This document shows positions 55,642 to 64,000 of a stretch of 64,000 nt of DNA, one piece after another. Positions within the stretch are counted from its first letter, which is position 1. Every line of letters starts with the position of its first letter. The translations under genes and the position numbers were made by a program. The stretch comes from Diploptera punctata (taxonomy: Eukaryota; Arthropoda; Insecta; Blattodea; Blaberidae). The notes under the pieces were generated by a model that was given only the letters and a program-made list of their open reading frames with translations, ran no database searches and was not told the origin of the DNA. The stretch spans positions 4,942,001 to 5,006,000 of the forward strand of contig JASPKZ010003844.1 in the NCBI GenBank assembly GCA_030220185.1, in the 5' to 3' direction.

Positions 55642-55732
55642 GTTGTGGTAGCTCAGTTGGTAGAGTGGTGGACTGTAGTGATAAATAATTTCAGTAATCC
55701 ATAGGTCGCTGGTTCAAATCCTGCCCGGAGTA
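55642..55732 (+). tRNA. tRNA-Tyr (GTA) with an 18-nt intron, possibly a pseudogene
   Basis: The acceptor 5' strand GTTGTGG pairs with CCGGAGT at 55725-55731 in six of seven positions (one G-G). D stem GCTC/GAGT. Anticodon stem GTGGA/TCCAT. Anticodon GTA at 55675-55677. An intron of about 18 nt (55679-55696) follows position 37, the usual place for tRNA-Tyr introns in animals. T arm GCTGG TTCAAAT CCTGC has one mismatch. A run of seven T (55733-55739) follows at once and would serve as a Pol III terminator. The internal promoter boxes tagctcagttggtagag and ggttcaaatcc are good. The mismatches leave open that it is a decayed copy. Confidence 0.72.
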
Positions 55733-55739
55733 TTTTTTT
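55733..55739 (+). terminator. Pol III T-run after tRNA-Tyr
   Basis: Seven consecutive T directly after the discriminator base. Confidence 0.7.
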
Positions 55740-55822
55740 AGAAGAGTATTACTTTTAGCTCATACTACAATAGTATTGAATTTAAAGATATTTACATTTT
55801 TAGAAAACCAAACTAAAGAAAA

Positions 55823-56289
55823 AATAATAAATAATAGTTTAAAAAACTAAAACAACACGCTTTATTAGAAAACCGAAATAAAAAACGAAAAATAATTTTA
55901 ATTTTCAACCCGCTTGGGATAAAATTAAAGTGATCAACAAAAAAAATCATCTCCAACACATCTAGAATAAAACTAGAGTTATCTACAAAAAAAATTACCA
56001 TCAAAAGCGTGTGGTGCTCTATATCAATTAATATATTTGATAATAAACAGATATTGGTAAAAGTAAAGTCTCTAAGAATAAAACGTAAAAACCATAAAAA
56101 GCACCGCTTTTGATGATAAAATTATTTTTTTGTAGATAACTCTAGTTTTATTCTAGATGTGTTGGGGATGATTTTTTTGTTGACCACTTTAATTTTATCC
56201 CAAGCGTGTTGGAAATTAAAATTATTTTTCATTTTTATTTCGGTTTTCTAATAAAGCGTGTTGTTTTAGTTTTTAAACTATTATTTATT
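55823..56289. repeat. Long hairpin: 196/190-bp inverted repeats, 81-bp loop
   Basis: 55823-56018 and 56100-56289 are near-perfect reverse complements (for example aagcgtgtggtgct / agcaccgctttt inner; aaataatagttt / aaactattattt outer). Each arm itself holds two or three diverged units of about 50 bp (tcaacccgcttgggataaaa and ccaacacatctagaataaaa). There is no coding potential. It lies 84 bp downstream of the tRNA terminator. The frame 55813-56004 is incidental. Confidence 0.93.
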
Positions 56290-57921
56290 CCATTGTGTTT
56301 TCAAGTATACGGCGATATTATGTAAACTGGGATGCTGGCGTATGAAGTCCGATACCAGTATATCTCACAATTATTGTTTTCACACTTTGTAAAAATAATT
56401 CTTTGCTATTAACATTGAAATGGAGAATATGAAATGGGCACCCCTGGGGGCTGGACAATGAGTTGTAAATCAGTGTAGAGTCAGATCATAAATCACACAC
56501 ACACGCAGAGTTTATTTTGCCTCTCTCGTCTCTGTGGCGTGGGGTTCACAACCCCGAGAGTACTTCCATGCATTATGAACATTGTCAACTAGTCAGCAGA
56601 TAACCACGCATACAGTCTATCTACAGAAGTACTGCACGACAAGGAGGAAAAAATGCATTAATATATTCCTTATATTTTAAAACAATAAACCACATATTAT
56701 TCTTTTTGAGATATTGGGATTTTAATGTTTCAAAAATTGTAAATACTAATTTGTTAGTATGTAGTTAATACATTGTATGTATATGAGGTTTAACTCATCA
56801 TTGGCACACTTACAAATGATTTTATGGATATTTCAATAGTTTATTTGCTTTTATATGGAAGATATCTCATTTTTTAACAGAATGTGGATTATCATGTTAC
56901 TGCCCTAAGCCCTTCATCTATATGTTAATACGTGAAGAAAAAACTTTGTACCCCGTTTTAAGCAGACTGCGCGCACGGAGGAGTGTGATATTTGGCATAA
57001 TTAAAGTTCATATAGAGAAGGAGTGCAGAAAAATAAAATTTATGTATAATATGTGTTAGAAATAAATGAAACAAAATAAAATTACGAGTAATTGTCTCTA
57101 AGGAATTTATGTGTATTACTCATTCATTTTGTGTGCTTATTAATTTATTTACGTTCATACTGAAAGTGCATTGTTGCAAAAAAAATTGTGCAGCAGCAAT
57201 GTGAATTTACTTACTATCGCGTATTTATTATTAGTGGTTTAAAAAAGTGAGTACATTTTATTATTTGAATTTAAATTAAACCCTGTCTAATCTTGATTTC
57301 AGTAATTTCGTTACATATTTATTTTTTTATATTTAGATATTCGCACCTACTTCCATTATGCCTCGACATAGAACATTGACGGGTCGAAGTGAGACAAAGA
57401 AGAAGGGATATATATTCCCGTACACATAATAACAGGCCAAATGCAAATTTAAATAGTATAAATAGTATACAATTGTTAAATGACGCGATACTATTGGATT
57501 GCCTCACATGTAACTGGAGGCTAGTTCATTTAATTGGTTTTCTTCATAGCGAAGTATCATTTATGAATTTCAAATAAGGTGAATAAATGTATCTTGAAAT
57601 TGAAAAGGATTCTGCATGGTACCGGACCTTCCGAATGATTAATCACATAGAAAACTTTTGCTTAAAACTCGTCACCTGCAGAGATAATTTCTTCAGATTT
57701 ATTGAACCGGTTTGATCCTACTTCCTAACAGCTTGGTTAGTTTATTAATATTTAATTACTTTTATTTTCCTTATCTGCACCAGGGATGCGGGACAAGAGG
57801 TTCGAGAACCACACGTAGATACGTCTATTGAATGACCAGTCTTGTCAGTACAATTAAAAATAGTAGGGGTACAGATCTTAATTAGGCCTAATTATAACTC
57901 CAAATTTTAGTTTTGATAATA
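56290..57921. other. Unassigned, no repeat family recognised
   Basis: 1.6 kb. The stretch 56420-56640 has near-normal GC, and 57340-57590 has two small frames (57319-57507 minus, 57389-57577 plus) of unknown content. The second ends in MNFK followed by 'gaataaatgtatcttgaaat', which contains an AATAAA. I cannot assign it. Confidence 0.45.
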
Positions 57922-58175
57922 GTCCACCGCTGTGGTCTCCACGTAGCGTGCTGCCTTATCACGCAGCGGGCCCGGGTTCGATTTCCGGTCGGGACAGTTT
58001 CCTGGGTGAGGTTTTTATCGGGGTTTTCCTCACCTGTAAGACAAATGTCAGGAAACTTTAAGACCCAAACGGTCCCCGAACATTATATTGGCATCCCAAT
58101 CATCATCATCATTCATATTCATCTTAGATTAAGCTTAGGATTAAGGACGTTCCTGGCGCACCACTATCATCATCA
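57922..58175 (+). mobile_element. SINE-A2 copy, 3' half truncated
   Basis: Head gtccaccgctgtggtctcc, B box 'gggttcgatttccggtcggg'. The body continues to 'ttcctggcgcaccactatca', then stops; the last 100 bp or so of A2 are missing. The frame 57913-58179 is a read-through. Confidence 0.9.
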
Positions 58176-58647
58176 TTAGGGAAAGGATTTTAAGGTGCAA
58201 ATTTTGGTTGTAAAAGGGGGGGGGAAAGGTCCTGAAAATACATACAAAAAGGTGCAAAAAAAGTTGCTGCTGAAACAATTGAATTAAGATTTAAACATTA
58301 CATGAACTCAGTTTCTATAGTATGCATATTTTACACCAATTTTTTCTTCTTTATAGAGTCCATAAGAGCCAATTCATTGTTCTTTAGTTTATTGCAGATG
58401 GTACATCGAAGAATTATGCCATCAGTTTCAATATATAGTAGTAGTAGTAGTAGTAGTATTCAAATGTTCTGAAGCTCTTGATTTGTCATCATTCGCTTGA
58501 GTTTCAATATACTGCATTTTGAATTCTTCTGAATACTTTAATAAAAATACTAATACTAATAAAAATATGTTGTGGTTGAGACTAGTAAAACACAGCCAAC
58601 AATAAGTTGGTAGATAGAAAACTTAAATTATTTCCAGTACTAACTCC
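58176..58647. other. Possible transposon remnant with a Cys-x2-Cys peptide on the minus strand
   Basis: Minus strand near 58330-58425 encodes ETDGIILRCTICNKLKNNEL, open but short. CTIC could belong to a BED-type zinc finger of a hAT-like transposase, but the histidines are not visible. It includes (TAG)n at 58437-58456 and a run of nine G near 58218. Confidence 0.35.
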
Positions 58648-58705
58648 ATCCATCCATAGTAATTCTGCCTGAGGGCAGGTCTTTCACTGTAATCATAGCA
58701 TTTTC
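58648..58705 (-). mobile_element. SINE-A long-form 3' end scrap
   Basis: 'ccatccatagtaattctgcc' then 'cactgtaatcatagcatttt' is the reverse complement of the extreme 3' end of long-form SINE-A. Nothing else of the SINE adjoins. Confidence 0.8.
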
Positions 58706-59384
58706 TTTAAAATGTAATAGTAGGTAATTCTGAATAACTATGTTCTGCAGGAGGGGTATTTTGGAATCATTCAATTGAATTACTAGTTTGGGTAGGGTAC
58801 AGAAGTTGTCGATTAGAATAATTTAAAACAACATGTTTGATTAATCTCATCATATTCCATAGCAATTAAATTATAATTAGGTCTTACGATGTTGAATATA
58901 GTTAATAACATTAATTCCACTTTAGGAAATTGTGTTAAATTTGTAAATACAACTGATTTTGTATTAAGATTTAATGGCTCAATTACCTGAGTAATTAGGT
59001 TATAATGTAGTAATTATTTTTCAATGTAAAAAATTGAATTTCTGTTAAACTGTATCCATCTCACGTTCATAAATTCCAGTTGATTGTGTATGCTACAGGA
59101 TAATGAATTTAATTGATATCCAGCACATAAAAATAAGGGATACTTGTTAATTTAATGTGTTTAATCAATGGACCAGAACGTTCTATCATCACAAATCAAA
59201 CTTCATGGCATTTACACAGCTTATGTATTTACGTGTTTGTAATACTGATCAAAAATAAATATTTACGTGTTCAAATATTCATAAGTGCAATGTAATCAAT
59301 GTCATGCTGAAGTGACACAAGTAACACTACTACGTACAATGCATACAATGTAGTATTTATTACCTTCTGGTGTTCTCTACTGGC
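58706..59384. other. AT-rich DNA, no feature seen
   Basis: No family match. Confidence 0.5.
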
Positions 59385-59475
59385 ATTGGCGTAATTGCAA
59401 TTCACTTCTGAGGTTGGGGCGTCTGGAAAGAGGGGTTACATTGCCCCGATGATATGATGGATGATGATGATTAGA
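59385..59475 (-). mobile_element. SINE-A2 3' half scrap
   Basis: 'cacttctgaggttggggcgt' and 'ggttacattgccccgatgat' are the reverse complement of the A2 3' half. It is followed by gattagagaaacgattttga, resembling the DNA right after the SINE at 58170. Confidence 0.8.
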
Positions 59476-59855
59476 GAAACGATTTTGAGGTGCAGCACCT
59501 TTCCAAAAATATAGCTGTTTTCATACAAATAGTTCAATATATTATGTATTTAGGGAGATGAAATGAAGTGAAATGAACACAATTTGTTGTACCTTTTCGT
59601 GAGATTACTACATGTTGCCCATTTTTCCTTCTTTTTTTTATGCTTCAGCACCTATTCCACCACTCTTCTCAGGGTTTTTAAAAGATAGGATAGAAAAATG
59701 TATATTTCTCTTCTTTAACAGCTTTTTAAAATCACAATCAGAAGTCAACAATACTAAATAAATATTAAAATATAATTTATGTAATTTTTACTCAGAAACA
59801 ATGGCCAATCTGCAGTGTGAAATCAACAATAGTAAATAATAAATATTTAAATATA

Positions 59856-60535
59856 ATCATAAGTAATGCCACGAGTGATTTCCAAATTATCGATAAATTC
59901 ACGACTCACGAAGTGAGGAGTGAATTTATCTAGAGAATTTGGAAATCAAGAGTGGCATTTGTTAGGACTATTTAACGAATAAAATAAAGCTGTTTACTCA
60001 CAAATCATTATTTAACTACAGTTATTTAAAAATATTTTTATATTTAAAGTAAACGGTGATGTTTGAAATCTAATGAGAAACGATAGGTAGCCTACGCTTC
60101 TACTGCTTCTTTTGTTTATCACTGCAACCAGATCATACTATTTATTGCCAAAGGAACGCAATATTGTAAGAATGCTCTCTAGTGGAGAAAAAATGAAACA
60201 CATCAATCTGTATATTAATTCATTTTTGATGTCGTATACATTTAAGAAAGTGCAAACAGTGGTTTCTTTTTTTGGTGGTATAATCAATTGCTACAAATGT
60301 TGACATGTAAGCACTATTATATACAATCTGGTAGCCGTATTTGTTATAGGCTCAGTCACTGCAAAATAACGGTCAGACCTGTTCAGAATATTAAAAAGGA
60401 GGAGCTTTGCTTAATATATGATAATCCTAACGTTGATAATTATTTCGTGAAACACGTCTCTGATTGGTTGTAATACAGAAATCATTGAAACGTGATTGGT
60501 CATTGACTCCCATTTGGGGCATGAGTTAAATAGTC
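59856..60535 (-). repeat. Repeat F, 680 bp
   Basis: It runs from tcataagtaatgccacgag to ggcatgagttaaatagt. The terminal palindrome is complete (59868-59956; centre cactcacgaagtgagg-like). About 45 bp present in the other copies between the ORF-like middle and ttaagaaagtgc are deleted near 60235. 'ggtggtataatcaattgcta' matches the other copies. Confidence 0.92.
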
Positions 60536-60649
60536 TATGTAAAGCACCAGTAATTTATATCCCAGCAACAATGGCCAATATGCAGCTGTGAAGTAAAATT
60601 TAAATGTCAACAGTGTTGCTGCAACAGTTTAAAATAAGTTCAGTTAGTA

Positions 60650-60804
60650 CCGTTGTGGTCTCGAGGTATCATGCTGCCTTCTCACGCAGCGGGCCCGGGT
60701 TCGATCCCCGGTCGGGACAGTTTATTGGGTGAGGATTTTATCGGGTTTTTTTCTCACCTGTAAGACAAATGTCAGGTCCCCGAAATCATATGGCCATCAT
60801 CATC
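60650..60804 (+). mobile_element. SINE-A copy, internally shortened
   Basis: The head 'accgttgtggtctcgaggta' and B box 'gggttcgatccccggtcggg' are present. The body lacks the AAAACTTTAAGGCCCAAACG segment (aatgtcaggtccccgaaatc joins directly) and ends at catcatcatcc. Confidence 0.9.
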
Positions 60805-60843
60805 CTAAACGAACAATGAAAAAATCCAAGATTCTAAAAAATA

Positions 60844-60845
<2 letters not shown>

Positions 60846-60915
<70 letters not shown>

Positions 60916-60916
60916 T
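60846..60916. repeat. (AT)n and (TTTA)n microsatellites
   Basis: About 14 AT units then about 10 TTTA units, between two SINEs in opposite orientation. Confidence 0.97.
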
Positions 60917-61299
60917 TGTTCATTGCCACCTGTTTGTCATTCGACATTTCAGGTATTCTCTCCTGGCATTGGAGTATTGTAACCCACTTCTGAGGTTGGG
61001 GCGCCTGGAAGGCGGGGTTACGCTGCCCCAATGATATGATGAGTGATGACGATGGGTAATGATGCGCCAGGAGAGGCCTTAAACCTAAACTTAATTTAAT
61101 GAGGTGAATATGATATTGATGATAATGATGGCCAGATGATGTTCGGGGACCGTTTGGGCCTTAAAGTATCCTGATATTTGTCTTACAGGTGAGGAAAAAC
61201 CCCAAAAAAACTCACCCAGGAAACTTGTCCCGAGCGGGGATCGAACTCGGGCCTGTGCGTGACAAGGCAGTACGCTATCTCGAGACCACAGCGGTGGAC
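60917..61299 (-). mobile_element. SINE-A2 copy, full length
   Basis: It runs from 'attgccacctgtttgtcatt' (3' end) to 'gagaccacagcggtggac' (5' end). The B box is slightly damaged ('gggatcgaactcgggcctgt'). Confidence 0.92.
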
Positions 61300-61348
61300 T
61301 TCCAAAGAATGCATTATATATTAATAAACAGGATCGTCTTGGTAATAA

Positions 61349-61612
61349 TAAAAATGTATTACGCATTATCAATAAAACCCAAATCACCAAACCAAAATAT
61401 TAAAATAGTCAACGCGTTTCGATAGCTATCATTATCAATATAGTTATTGATCAATAACTAGTTAATCAATAATAGTTATTGAACAATAGCTAGTTAATCA
61501 ATAACTAGTAGGCCTATCGATAATGATAGCTTCGCTATCGAAACGCGTTGACTGTTTTAATACTTTGATTTGGTGATTTAGGTTTTATTGATATTGTGTA
61601 ATACATTTTTAT
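61349..61612. mobile_element. Inverted repeat with Penelope-like end motif
   Basis: Arms 61349-61436 and 61519-61612 are near-perfect mirrors (aaacgcgttgac / gtcaacgcgttt; ccaaatcaccaaa / tttggtgattt). The right arm holds gataatgatagcttcgctat followed by cgaaacgcgttg, that is GATxAT, small palindrome, CGAAACG, like the motif at 47710-47735. The left arm lacks five bases of that palindrome's loop. The 82-bp centre has several cttgatt/aatcaataac repeats. Assignment to Penelope-like elements is inference. Confidence 0.6.
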
Positions 61613-61667
61613 AGAATATATGTTTTTGTGTGAGAGGTTAAAGTAAATTAATGGATTTGGGGGACAG

Positions 61668-61832
61668 GTTGAGAAGACCAGCTATAACGGCTGGGGGACC
61701 CGACATGCTGACCACATGCCACCCTTACACTAGCTAGATGATCGTCTACCTCTGTGATTATTACATGTGGATGTGAGGCCAGCAGCCGGATGATAGGCCA
61801 TGGGCTTTCTAGGCCTATCGCGTTTGGAGTAA
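61668..61832 (+). mobile_element. SINE-G fragment
   Basis: 'gttgagaagaccagctataa' then 'ccgacatgctgaccacatgc' and 'ggatgtgaggccagcagccg' to 'ggcctatcgcg'. This is the 3' body of SINE-G in plus orientation. The tRNA-like head is absent. Confidence 0.85.
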
Positions 61833-61929
61833 AGTAAGTGGAATGGGGGAGAAAATGGAGTACCGGTATATGTATTTGAATTGGTCGTGTACTGTAGGTC
61901 CATATCATTCCAAGATTATATGGTCCATC

Positions 61930-62100
61930 CTTATGATCTAGAGGTAATGTTGAGTGTAACGAAGCGGGCGCGGTTCCTGTCGGGAGAAGTTTACTGGATG
62001 AGGTTTTCTCGGGGTTTTTCCTCACCTATAAGACAAATGTTATTAAATGTTAAGGCTTAAATAGGCTCCGAATATCATCTAGCCAATCATAATCATCCAT
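61930..62100 (+). mobile_element. Diverged SINE-A relative
   Basis: 'tgatctagaggtaatgttga' head with damaged B box; then 'ggatgaggttttctcggggt' and 'cctcacctataagacaaatg'. The order of SINE-A with heavy divergence, similar in head to 31085-31290. Confidence 0.65.
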
Positions 62101-62154
62101 ATCATATATTTCCTCACTTCTGTAAAACACTTCACAAACGTGCGTTGTACATTA

Positions 62155-62646
62155 TTTTTTGCACGATGGTGTTTTCAAAATTAATAAGTAATAGTAAAAT
62201 AATGACATCTTTGTTGGAAATATTTGGGTTCATTATAAACAACTGACTAACGTTAACAGTCTGGCAAATGTTTATACGGTAAATGCCGAAAATAATTTAG
62301 TTGAGACTACAGCAGGCCGTGACACCAATCATGGATAACATTGCGGCAAGTACGGATTTATTGTTTTATAGTGTTTTAAGTAAAGTTCAGTTCATTCAAA
62401 TTCAGTGATTTATTTCGTGTATTGTATATTAACACTACCTTTTGGATATATTTTTGTATATACATTGTACTTAAGTATACATAACGGGCAGTGCTTTTAC
62501 TTCCCGCACTAGGTAGGTAATTAGTAATATTACAGTATATTTATTTAGTTATGTATAGGTTGGCAACCCCGAAATTTAAGAAACTGAACTTTCAATCATG
62601 TTCGCCATTGCTCTAAGCACGACAGAACGCACCATCGTGCAAAAAA
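62155..62646. mobile_element. MITE-like element with 22-bp terminal inverted repeats
   Basis: ttttttgcacgatggtgttt at 62155 is mirrored by gaacgcaccatcgtgcaaaa ending 62646, 20 of 22 positions matching. It is 492 bp long with no frame. A target duplication is not evident (ACATTA occurs near both ends but at unequal distance). No second copy is seen in the window. Confidence 0.65.
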
Positions 62647-63123
62647 GAGATTACATTACTCTTACGTAAATTTAACCTACCGTTATGTAGTTCAAGTAGT
62701 ATCTGGAAACCAAAGTGCTTTTTAATTAAAACAATTTATAAAAACTAATCTTGCTCAATTGCTTTATAATTTTAAATGTGTAAAATTCCATTAACCAATT
62801 ATTCATACCAATTTTATTTTTTTTATTTTATATGTAAATAACAATTTGTCTCGGAGGAGGCCCTGATATTGAGCTGATGATTCATTCTGCGAGACCCCCC
62901 ATGTCCTTGTGTGTTCAAAAAAGTGTAAGTGGGATCCATGTTTAAAATCCCTCTCCCGACAGGTCGTACCGCCGTAAAGCCCGAGTGCCGTGTGGCACGT
63001 AAAATACCAATAAGATGAGAGGTTAAACTACGTTAATGGAATAGAAAAACATATATTTAAATAAACTATTAAAAATAATATTTACTTCCTTCCTCATTTA
63101 TATTGCTCTCAGTGTTTTAGAAG
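62647..63123. other. Unassigned
   Basis: 'gagtgccgtgtggcacgtaa' at 62982 and 'ggccctgatattgagctgat' at 62860 look like parts of a SINE of a family not otherwise present. No other support. Confidence 0.4.
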
Positions 63124-63875
63124 ACTATTTAACTCATGCCCCAAATGGGAGTAATGACCAGTCACATTTCAATGATTTCTGTTTTACAACTAATCAGAAT
63201 CGTGTTTCACGAAATATTTATCAGTGTTAAATTTACCATATTAAAAAAAGCTCCTCCTTTTTTAATATTCTGAACAGGTCTGACCATTATTTTGCAGTGA
63301 CTGAGCCTGTAAGAAATACGGCTACCAGATTGTATATATAGTGCATAGATGTCAACACATAGCGCTTGCAGGAGTTAATATAAAAACATTTGTAGCAATT
63401 GATTATGGCACCAAAAAAAGAAACCACTGTTTGCACTTTCTTAAATGTATTTTTTCCCAGGTAATAATCCAGAAAAATATAATTGTCATATTTACATCAT
63501 ACGACATCAGAAATGAATTAATATACAGTTTGATGTGTTTCATTTTTTCTCCACTAGAGAGCATTCTTACAATATTGCGTTCCTTTGGCAATAAATAGTA
63601 TGATCTGGTTGCAGTAATAAACAAAAGAAGCAGACGAAGCGTACATATCGTTTCTCGTTTGTTTTCAAACATCGCCGTTTACATTAAATATATAAATATT
63701 TTAAAATAACTATAGTTAAATAATGATTTGTGAGTAAACAGCTTAATTTTATTCGTTAAATAGTCCTAACAAATGCTACTCTTGATTTTCAAATTCTCTA
63801 GATAAATTCACTCCTCACTTCGTGAGTTGTGAATTTATGGATAATTTGGAAATCACTCGTGGCATTACTTATGAT
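63124..63875 (+). repeat. Repeat F, 752 bp
   Basis: It has actatttaactcatgcccc to ggcattacttatgat. It carries about 33 bp near 63356-63388 not seen in the 49426 copy (acatagcgcttgcaggagtt). The terminal palindrome is complete. The frames 63341-63598 and 63403-63672 reflect the shared DNA and have no domain. Confidence 0.92.
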
Positions 63876-64000
63876 AATTTTTCAACAATCTAGATACTTT
63901 TGATTATTGTTTTATTACATTGTGCCGGGATAGCCTTGATTTTCCTTCTAGGTTATTTAACCGTAATAAGCACAATGAATTTATTAAAAACTTCACTAAA
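63876..64000. other. AT-rich DNA, no feature seen
   Basis: Remaining window edge. Confidence 0.5.

Noticed and set aside
57319..57577. Two 62-codon frames on opposite strands near an AATAAA
   Set aside because: They overlap antisense, match no family I know and lack any promoter or splice evidence.

Overview
This 64 kb window looks like intergenic DNA from a large, AT-rich insect genome. The repeat types point to a cockroach or a relative (Blattodea); that is inference from the family composition, and no single diagnostic host gene is present. I find no intact host protein-coding gene and no multi-exon host gene structure. Almost every open stretch above about 60 codons is a fragment of a transposable element, a read-through of a SINE or microsatellite, or an antisense shadow of one. 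The only non-mobile gene candidate is an intron-containing tRNA-Tyr(GTA) at 55642-55732.

The mobile content falls into these groups. (1) Non-LTR retrotransposons, nearly all 5'-truncated to the reverse-transcriptase C-terminus. LINE-A has a (TAAG)n tail and copies at 440, 2263, 18714, 19887, 26590, 28605, 33690, 36341, 37500, 45612 and 51627. LINE-B has a GAA tail and copies at 6233, 11540 and 14131. LINE-C/D/E-like copies lie at 4458, 6088, 16290, 40020, 41270, 42230, 43843, 46810, 48049, 49130 and 54062. There is also an RNase H-bearing LINE (21840-22185) and an APE-endonuclease LINE (50850-51300). (2) tRNA-derived SINEs of at least four families (A, G, H, K), many A copies with exact target-site duplications. 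(3) Penelope-like retroelement 3' ends, including a perfect 361-bp inverted dimer at 46958-47818. (4) Three Helitron-type elements with TC...CTAG ends (34148-34960, 45021-45542, 52752-53297) and a broken one at 13760. (5) Tc1/mariner relics (27040-28430, 37859-38497, 40246-40640). (6) An unclassified 0.7-kb repeat 'F' in four copies (29227, 49426, 59856, 63124). (7) Long inverted repeats and foldbacks (1510-2186, 55823-56289, 62155-62646), and a head-to-head plus tandem array of a tRNA-like unit (23497-24430).

Reading left to right: 0-9 kb is sparse LINE and SINE relics in AT-rich filler. 9-20 kb has SINE-G tandem copies, LINE-B, a Helitron fragment, LINE-C carrying a nested SINE, a 155-bp (TTA)n tract and several LINE-A copies. 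20-30 kb has SINEs, the tRNA-like array, a (GT)n tract and a Tc1 relic. 30-45 kb has SINE-A copies, a Helitron, LINE-A and mariner derivatives and a Penelope-like foldback. 45-50 kb is the densest nest: two LINE-D copies, one interrupted by the Penelope dimer and the other by a SINE, each event datable by its target-site duplication. 50-64 kb has a LINE endonuclease fragment, a Helitron, a 134-bp tandem duplication, the tRNA-Tyr beside a 190-bp hairpin, repeat F copies and a MITE-like element.

Nothing here acts together as a pathway; the window is a layered record of insertions. The most unusual structure is the recurring outward-facing Penelope-like dimer, in which one end carries 30-40 bp that the mirror arm lacks. 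I saw no bacterial, phage, CRISPR or animal-virus sequence.
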